A stretch of 64,000 bases of DNA, taken from positions 256,502 to 320,501 of the forward strand of contig VWZF01007071.1 of assembly GCA_013396755.1 (NCBI GenBank), written 5' to 3'. The notes below the pieces were generated by a model. That model did not search any database and was not told where the DNA came from. It saw only the letters and a list, made by a program, of their open reading frames with translations. The position numbers were made by a program, and so were the translations under genes. This document shows positions 57,401 through 64,000 of this stretch, one piece after another. Source of the DNA: Sclerurus mexicanus. Its lineage: Eukaryota; Chordata; Aves; Passeriformes; Furnariidae. Positions within the stretch are counted from its first letter, which is position 1; every line of letters starts with the position of its first letter.

Positions 57401-60400
57401 TAAGGACTCCACAGGATAGTGTTAGAAACAGCCTGATAATCATCATCAGTGAGAGCAAATATATGGGTATTGCATCAAGCAGTATCCCGTGAGCCTTTTT
57501 CTTTGCTTGGAATTTCATAATAAACATCGACAAGTCCTTCTTGGGTGCTTTCTGCTGAGGCAGCACAGAGTACCAGTGTCAGCGAAGTCCTGTCAACTCA
57601 AGCAAGAGCCTAAACAAGTACAAGACTTGACACAAGGGCTTACATGTGTGAGAAGAGTGGCTGGAGCAAGAGTTGTGTGGCAGAGGTTCCTGCTGGAGAG
57701 GTGACTACTGCATTCCGGGGAGGTGTCCCAACAGCAAAGCTGCTCCACCCTTGCTTAAAAAACAAACAAGCAAGAAAACAAACAAAAAAGACCAACAAAT
57801 AATGCACTGCCCATGTCAACACTGGTCTTATGTAGGAGATTTTGTCAATGTGGTTATCTCTGTTAAAAAAGTATCAGTGAAGTTATTCTGAAGGGGAGAA
57901 TTATGACTTGAGATCCTGTTTGGGTTGGGGAATGTTGTATCAGATTAGTTCCATTGGCTCAAGTTGGGGAGATTTGTGGGCAAGTAAATCAGGGCTGGCT
58001 CCACTGTGACACTGACTGCAATAATTTTCTCTAATAGGTTCCCAGGGTCAATTTTATGTTATACCAGTACTGCATTGTTGAAATTTGCAGTCAACAACTT
58101 TTAAAGATGGGCTTGACCTAAACTGGTATTTTAGGCAGATCAGTCCATACCTATCTGTTGTTTCTCTCCTCCACCAAAGTAAAGTCAGATGGGAAATAGA
58201 AAAATAATTTTGTAACACTTTTAAAGCTGTTTCTGTTTAAGAGAATTTAAAACATAGCTAAAAACAAAAGTTGTCTTATTTCCCCCTTACTTGCATTTTC
58301 TTCTGGTGTTTGGCCAATCAGTGCAATAAGATGAGCTAGTGCCTTCTTATCCTGTCACTGATTCCAAACTGCTGTTTATGTGGATGTTTTTCTTTCAATT
58401 GCAACCCCCCATCAGATTTTTTCTTACTTGGAATTTTTGCAAAGTGGAAGATATTTTAAGTTACAGATTGTTTTGAAAATAATGGAACAAAACACAAGGA
58501 AAGAAAAAAATATCAAAGGATGCAATACTATAATCCTTTTGTATTTATGTGGAAGAGGGGGTGAAACTCCTGAAGGTGTTATTAAAATTATAAAAAACCC
58601 CCTTGAAATTAAAAACATTTCACAAATATTTTTAAACTAAAAATACCATTAGCAGGTGAGAAATTTTCATGCTAAATCTGATTTTCAGTGTAGTTTAGAA
58701 GAGTGGTTTTAAGCCATATAACCCCTGTATATGCCACAAAAGCAGCCTACTGATGATAGTGTTTGTTCCAAAGACCAAAATACACTCTGTAAACAAGAAA
58801 GCTTGAATACTGAAAGAGAACAAGTCATTAGGTTCAAGCTATGTCTGGAGAGCTCACTTCTGCCTGCACTATTAAAAAAAATCTCCACAGTGGAGTAAGC
58901 AGAGAGTCACATACTCATCCCTTTCTTTGAGGTGGTCTCATCAGTAAGGAAGGAAAGGTGAAGCTGTTCAAATCAACAGCAGACTCAGTGTTAGCATTCT
59001 CTTTGGATGAATGTGGCAGTTTATGTTTTTCTCAGCTGTTAATTTTCTCAGGTAGAGTGCTATTCATGATTCTCAATCCAAATGCTAAACCTGTCTTTAA
59101 GGCACAATTATAATGTGTGCTCTGCGCTTGTTAGAGGTAAGATCGATTAGCAAGGTACTACGTTCTGTTTTCTCCTCACAGGCAAGAGGAAGTCATGTTG
59201 CACCACTTTTAGGCCACATTTGAAGTCTCTGTTTGGAAGTGGTTAAAACCATAGGTAGACAGTGTCCCAGGACTCCATTCGGAGTAGCAATGAGGAACTT
59301 TTTTGGAGGGTCAGATCTGTCTATTAATTGTGCCCTAATCTATACCACCTACTCCCTCGAAGATTTAAGGCACCTTAGAAAGTCCCTTTCATCCTTGCAC
59401 CAGGAACAGACGGAGACAGGAGAAGCATTATTTCAGGTGAATCAGGGTATCACCTGTGTATCCCATTGATGGATGTACTGTAGAAACAATTTTCCCTACC
59501 TTTAATGCAGGAAGGAATGACAAGGACTCCAAAAGGAGGTTTTTTTTTCTTTGTTTCTTTATTTTTCTTTATTCTTTTTTCCTTTAATTTTTCTTTTTCC
59601 CCCCAGCTAACTACTGATTTATGAAATAAGACAGACAGACCTGTGACTCTGGATGTGTAAATCATGTGCTTTGTGATATGAACTCAGTTTTGTCCCACCT
59701 AAATTTTAGCAATGACTCCCCTCATGGAGAGGACAACCATAGCTACTGAGTGTGTGTCCTTCAGAGCACGTGTCTGTTTTACTAGATTCCTTTTCCTACT
59801 ATTACTACAGTATTGTGGTCGCTACCACAGAGATTTGTATTCTTCTTTTGAAGCAGCTTGATCGTAACATTATTTTCTGTTGTTGGGGAAATTTAAGAAC
59901 AGTGCATGAGAAATAGTCTTCTAGCAGCCACACTAAATAGACTTTGAGCAGTTTGTTAAAGTGGGGACAGATTTGAGCCAGACTCTGGAAACTTAAAAAG
60001 CTTCTGTCTCCCGAAACTTTTGAAAGCTTCAGATTGAGACCTCAATATACTTCTTAATAGTAAAGACTCCTCTTTAGTGTTAAAATATATTTATTTTCTC
60101 AAAACATGTCACTAAAAAAAATAAAGAGGCCTAAGTCCAAACCTCGGTACCTGATAGAAAACAGAAGAGCAAATACAAAAATTAAGACTTTGTTTAGTCA
60201 GAATCAGGCTTAAAATCAAGATAGAGTAAAGGCATCCAAGAATTGTTTCTATAGCTACAGAGGGGAAATTTTGCTTAAAAAACAAAAAAAAAAAAANAAA
60301 TTTTGGTAAAAAAAAAAAAAAAAAAAAAAAAAGGAAAGAGATCCCTTCCAAGAATGCAATTCCCAAAGTTGTGAAGAAGGAATTGTTGGCACCAGTTTTT

Positions 60401-63400
60401 ACGCTGTGTAGTTCCATAGTTATCTTTGTTATGCTCACTACGTAAATTTTTTGGTGGTGTGTCTGTAGAGGGCTGGTGTTGAGTCTGTAACATCGACACT
60501 CTGATATCTTTTCCTCCTCTTTCAGCTAAGCAACTATTGGCAAAGATCAAAGAAAGTGATGAGGAGGGCTGACAAGAAACAGTGTATGAGAGATGCCTGC
60601 AAAACTTTAGTAAATAAAAAGGGGTTAAGACTTCAAATTTCTTGCAGGATATCTGTGCATGTGGGGCCCTGTTGTGCTGTAACAAATGACATTACTGCAC
60701 ACTGTCATATTTAGACCTATTTGTATCTGGTACTTTGACTGTTAATGTGTATGAAGAAAAGAAAATTGTATATCACTGGAAATACCTGAGAATATTAAAC
60801 AGTTGTTAATCTACCAGATGCCACTTTTTTTTTTTCAGCTTTGTCTTTTATGTTTTCTTCCATAGCAAAATTAGATTTGTGGCTTTCAGTGTCAGTGTCT
60901 AGTTTGTTTCACTTTTCCAATTCACAAGAGCTGAGGAAGGTATAATAAGAATCTAACTTTCCCTCCCTCCAGAAAAGAGCAACTCTACATTAAAACTTAA
61001 TAAGATAAAAAAGAAAGCAGAAGATAGTAAATACAGGGTAAAAACTCTTTCACAGTGAAATACTGTCAGCCAAAATAAGGCTTTCCAGGGTGAACAGGAA
61101 TATTGTTGAGACCTCACAGAAATCACCAATGTGCTTGCCTTATGTAAAGAGTAAAAACATTTGAAACAAAAGATGGATCAGGAGAACAGTGTTACGTTCT
61201 GTGAGATATGACACTTCCCAATACACTGAGAAGATATGACACTGTGTTTCATCTACTCAGGTAGAGATCAGGTACAGTTCTCTATCAGGGACTGGAGGTG
61301 AGGTGGTGGACTCTGCCTTCTAAAGCCCTGCTCACTCTAACACTATAGATTCAGCATGTTAATTGTGTTAATTCTATAGGTCTTACCCCACTAGATTTAT
61401 GTCAAAAAACTACCTTCCTTTTTCAAAATTTCTATGGCGTCTGTCCAAACATTTGGCAACCTCTTTTTAAAATACACTCACCTCAGTTTTTTTATGCCAA
61501 ATACTTTTAAATTATTTACTTTTAAATTATACTTTCTTGCAGCTGCCTTGTTATGTTTCAGGTTAGCCTGAATAAAACTAACAGCAGTTAAGTAGAAATG
61601 TTAAAATCATAAAGTTGTGACTTAGTGTATGTGTAACAGTGTGTTTCAGATGTGTTGGTCCTGTAGGATGTAAAACAACGGTAACGCTATTGACTAGTGA
61701 CTTACAGTACACTAAAATCAGAAGAAAATTTAATCTAAAAATTTAGCTCATAAATGATCTGCTGATGATGGACCGCTGTGTATGTGAAAATGGAGGTAAC
61801 TATGGTATGGCATAAAATTTTTATTCATATAGGTCTGTGATGTTCCTCCTACTTGTAAATAGTGAATATGTGAACTAAATGTACAGTGTGTTGCAAGTGA
61901 AATGCCACTCAGTGCTCTGTGCCTCTTTTTTTTTCAGCTAAAATGGTCATTTAACTGTTGTGGGATTCTACATGAAACACACTACAGGAAAATTATACGG
62001 ACATGTGAACAAAGCCTGATGTCTTTGTTACCGTGGATGAGACTTCCCACTGCGCTGTCCTTGGGCATCCTGGCGATTCCTCTGGGAGAGACAGTGCTGT
62101 TGACTGGTTCTCCTGGCCAGGAGCGTGGGGTCTGCCTGGGAAAAGGGCAATCAACAATCCAAGGTCATCTGTGCCTGTTCTCACTGTTTGTTGCTTTTGC
62201 TGGTAACTGATAAAGGCCCAACGTCTGAATAGCAGGAGCAGCCAGGGAAGCGCATGTGGCTTAATCCCGTTTTTGCAATAAGCTTCCTGCCAAGCTGCAC
62301 CAAGAGCTCTTTGCCTGCAGAGCAGGAATGGGCCTATATATCCAACAAAACAGGACCAGAGGGGCTCATTAAACTCCTAAAAATGACCTCAAACAGGTTT
62401 TCTTAATTCTCTGAAAATGTCACCAGTTTGCATTAGAAAATCCCAGGGCTTTCTAGAACTTGGCTGGCTTTCGGTGCCTTCTCTCAGGAGCACAAATGTG
62501 TCTCCTGTTCTGCAGTGTGTTATGGTCCTAGGCTATTTTTTCTTATGCGTGAAGCAAAGTTGTTGTTATGCCACAAGCGAATATTGCCCATCCTAGGGTA
62601 AATGCTAGAATGCTTCCCAATTGAGTGAAAGTTCTGGCAATAAGAAAAGTTGAATCAGAAATCCTCGTTAACAGCGAGATGCAGGGTAGGTTGCTGGTCC
62701 ACGGCCACCAGTTCAGGTGCCCGCTATGCTGTTTGTTTCTTTGCAGCACGTACATCAACTGTGCGCTTGTGACAACTCGGCAGTTTGTGGTTAGCTTTTC
62801 CTGTGAGCAGTGAGAGTACTGAACAGGAGGGTCTGAAGTCACATTCAATGTCACCTGGGCTACTCCTGTATTAAATAATATACTGTAATATGATAATGGA
62901 AACGTTCTTAAAGATTATTTCCCAGAACTGTTTTGGGATAGATCTCAGCATCTTGGCAACTCTCCAGCTGCCAGAAAGCTTATTTCTCCTAAGCAGTGCC
63001 TGTAACCAAATGGCTTAGATTGCTTTGATGGAAGAGATGATTCCCTCCAGGGATACATGCCTGGCACAGTACCTAGGCTGACCTAGTAGCTGGAGTGGGC
63101 AATGTTTTGGAAAGAGGAACCCTAGACAGACTTTAACTTTTTGCAGGCTTCTTATGAGTCCTTACTGAATGGGAAACTGCTGCATAACTCTCATCTCCCC
63201 CTTCTCTCTGTGGGTAATATTTTCTCTGTCTTTCTGTTCTCTATCCCTCTTCCTTTTCTTTTTTCCCCTCAGTATTGGAAAGTTTTGTCAAATAGTTGAG
63301 CGAGAGATATTTTGGTTGTCTTCATGTTTTCAAGCCCACTAGCTCAGGAAGATTGCTATTTCTACTTCTGTTAACACCCTCATATCTCACAAACATCATT

Positions 63401-63780
63401 ACTTTCATTCTTTTATTTGTTAAGCTGTGAGTCAAGTTGGCTCTCTCATCTCCTCCCTTCTACTGTTTTTATAGCAGTGTGTTTGAATTGTCTTTAGTTG
63501 AATTTTTTTTGGTAATCGAGATGTGAAGAACGGAGAAGCAGACTTGTTTTTGGTGGTGGTTGTTTGCAATTTTTCAAGGGATAGAGGATGCCTGAAGGGA
63601 GACAAGACCTCTCAGAGAGGGAGAGAAGCATAAGATGACAAAGCTGACATTACTATCAGACAAGGAGAAAACTTCTTGGTTTGATTCTGCTCTTGTTGAT
63701 GCCTAATTTACACTGGCGTAGTTTCATGAACTTCAGTGGATTGACTTCTGAGAGTGAGATCACGATCGACACCTCTCAAA
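54481..63780. other. Intergenic region, no coding exon recognised
   Basis: AT-rich DNA with an interrupted poly-A block at 60281-60332 containing one N. No repeat family or exon could be named with confidence. Confidence 0.65.
60281..60332. repeat. Interrupted poly-A tract with an ambiguous base
   Basis: A-runs separated by a short TTTTGGT segment, with an N at 60297 and then about 25 A to 60332. Probably a sequencing or assembly uncertainty at a homopolymer. Confidence 0.9.
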
Positions 63781-64000
63781 TCACTGGGGTCATGCTCCAT
63801 AATTCACTCGCAGCCTCCTTTAGTCAGCCGCAGGTAAGCCCAGACTCCCCGGAGTTCGCTGCCCCCCGGGAATGGGCTCTGACCGCGCTCGGGGTCCAGC
63901 CTCCCGCTCCTCTCATCCTGCACGCCCCTGGATCGCGGCTCGGGGCTGTTCCCCTCGCCGAAGCGGGGCTGGGGCCGGCTCCCAGGAGTTGCCGTGCGGA
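63781..64000 (+). promoter_or_regulatory. CpG-rich block at window edge with a strong splice donor
   Basis: About 17 CpG in 63845-64000. Just before it, CAGCCGCAG|GTAAGCC is a near-consensus donor (exon edge 63833). It is preceded by an ATG at 63792 that stays open up to the donor (MLHNSLAASFSQPQ). In human, DPF3 lies next to DCAF4 in divergent orientation, so this may be near a DPF3 5' end. The peptide does not match the DPF3 start I know (MATVIHNPLK), so only a 5' non-coding or alternative exon is possible. Confidence 0.45.

Noticed and set aside
60281..60332. Poly-A tract as the tail of a processed pseudogene
   Set aside because: No recognisable cDNA-like sequence upstream on either strand, and no flanking duplication seen.
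62330..62400. CArG-like CCTATATATC and MEF2-like CTAAAAATGA motifs
   Set aside because: Neither is a full consensus match, and short AT-rich motifs are frequent in this DNA. Tempting because DPF3 is a muscle gene, but not enough to report.
1..64000. CRISPR arrays, tRNA or rRNA genes, operons or prokaryotic-type systems
   Set aside because: Nothing of the kind is visible; the window is ordinary vertebrate nuclear DNA with introns and LINEs.

Overview
This is a stretch of bird nuclear DNA, read as two multi-exon protein genes and their surroundings. The evidence for a bird is the vertebrate exon/intron structure, several CR1 LINE copies in both orientations, one long terminal repeat of a type I associate with neoavian and songbird genomes, and the conserved gene order ZFYVE1 - DCAF4. 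I could not run a search, so the species is not named.

Layout. 1-16904: the 3' two thirds of ZFYVE1 (DFCP1) on the + strand, with ten coding exons from 6082 to 16904. They encode 616 residues and match residues 162-777 of the 777-residue human protein. The first exon or exons (N-terminal zinc-finger region) lie left of the window. 16905-26057: ZFYVE1 3' UTR and the gap between two convergent genes, including a perfect 15-bp inverted repeat at 24514-24550. 26058-39500: DCAF4 (WDR21A) on the - strand, with a poly(A) signal at 26058, twelve coding exons between 37494 and 26240, and a GC-rich promoter near 39.3 kb that is broken by a 315-base run of N (38959-39273). The exon carrying the DCAF4 start codon was not found. 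39501-64000: about 24 kb without a recognisable coding exon. It holds CR1 copies, A-rich tracts, an orphan CpG-rich block at 54.1-54.5 kb and a second CpG-rich block at the right edge. By the human gene order the right edge should approach the 5' end of DPF3, transcribed to the right.

How the genes work. ZFYVE1 makes an ER/Golgi-associated, PI3P-binding NTPase that marks omegasomes, the sites where autophagosomes form. DCAF4 makes a WD40 substrate receptor of the CUL4-DDB1 ubiquitin ligase. They are neighbours by conserved synteny and I see no shared pathway.

Most notable observations: DCAF4 contains what looks like a U12-type (minor spliceosome) intron with an ATATCCTTTT donor, a textbook TTCCTTAAC branch site and an AG acceptor. 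ZFYVE1 has an in-frame 72-nt optional 5' extension of one exon. The 54-kb CpG island has no known gene assigned to it. I found no evidence of a new multi-gene system in this window.
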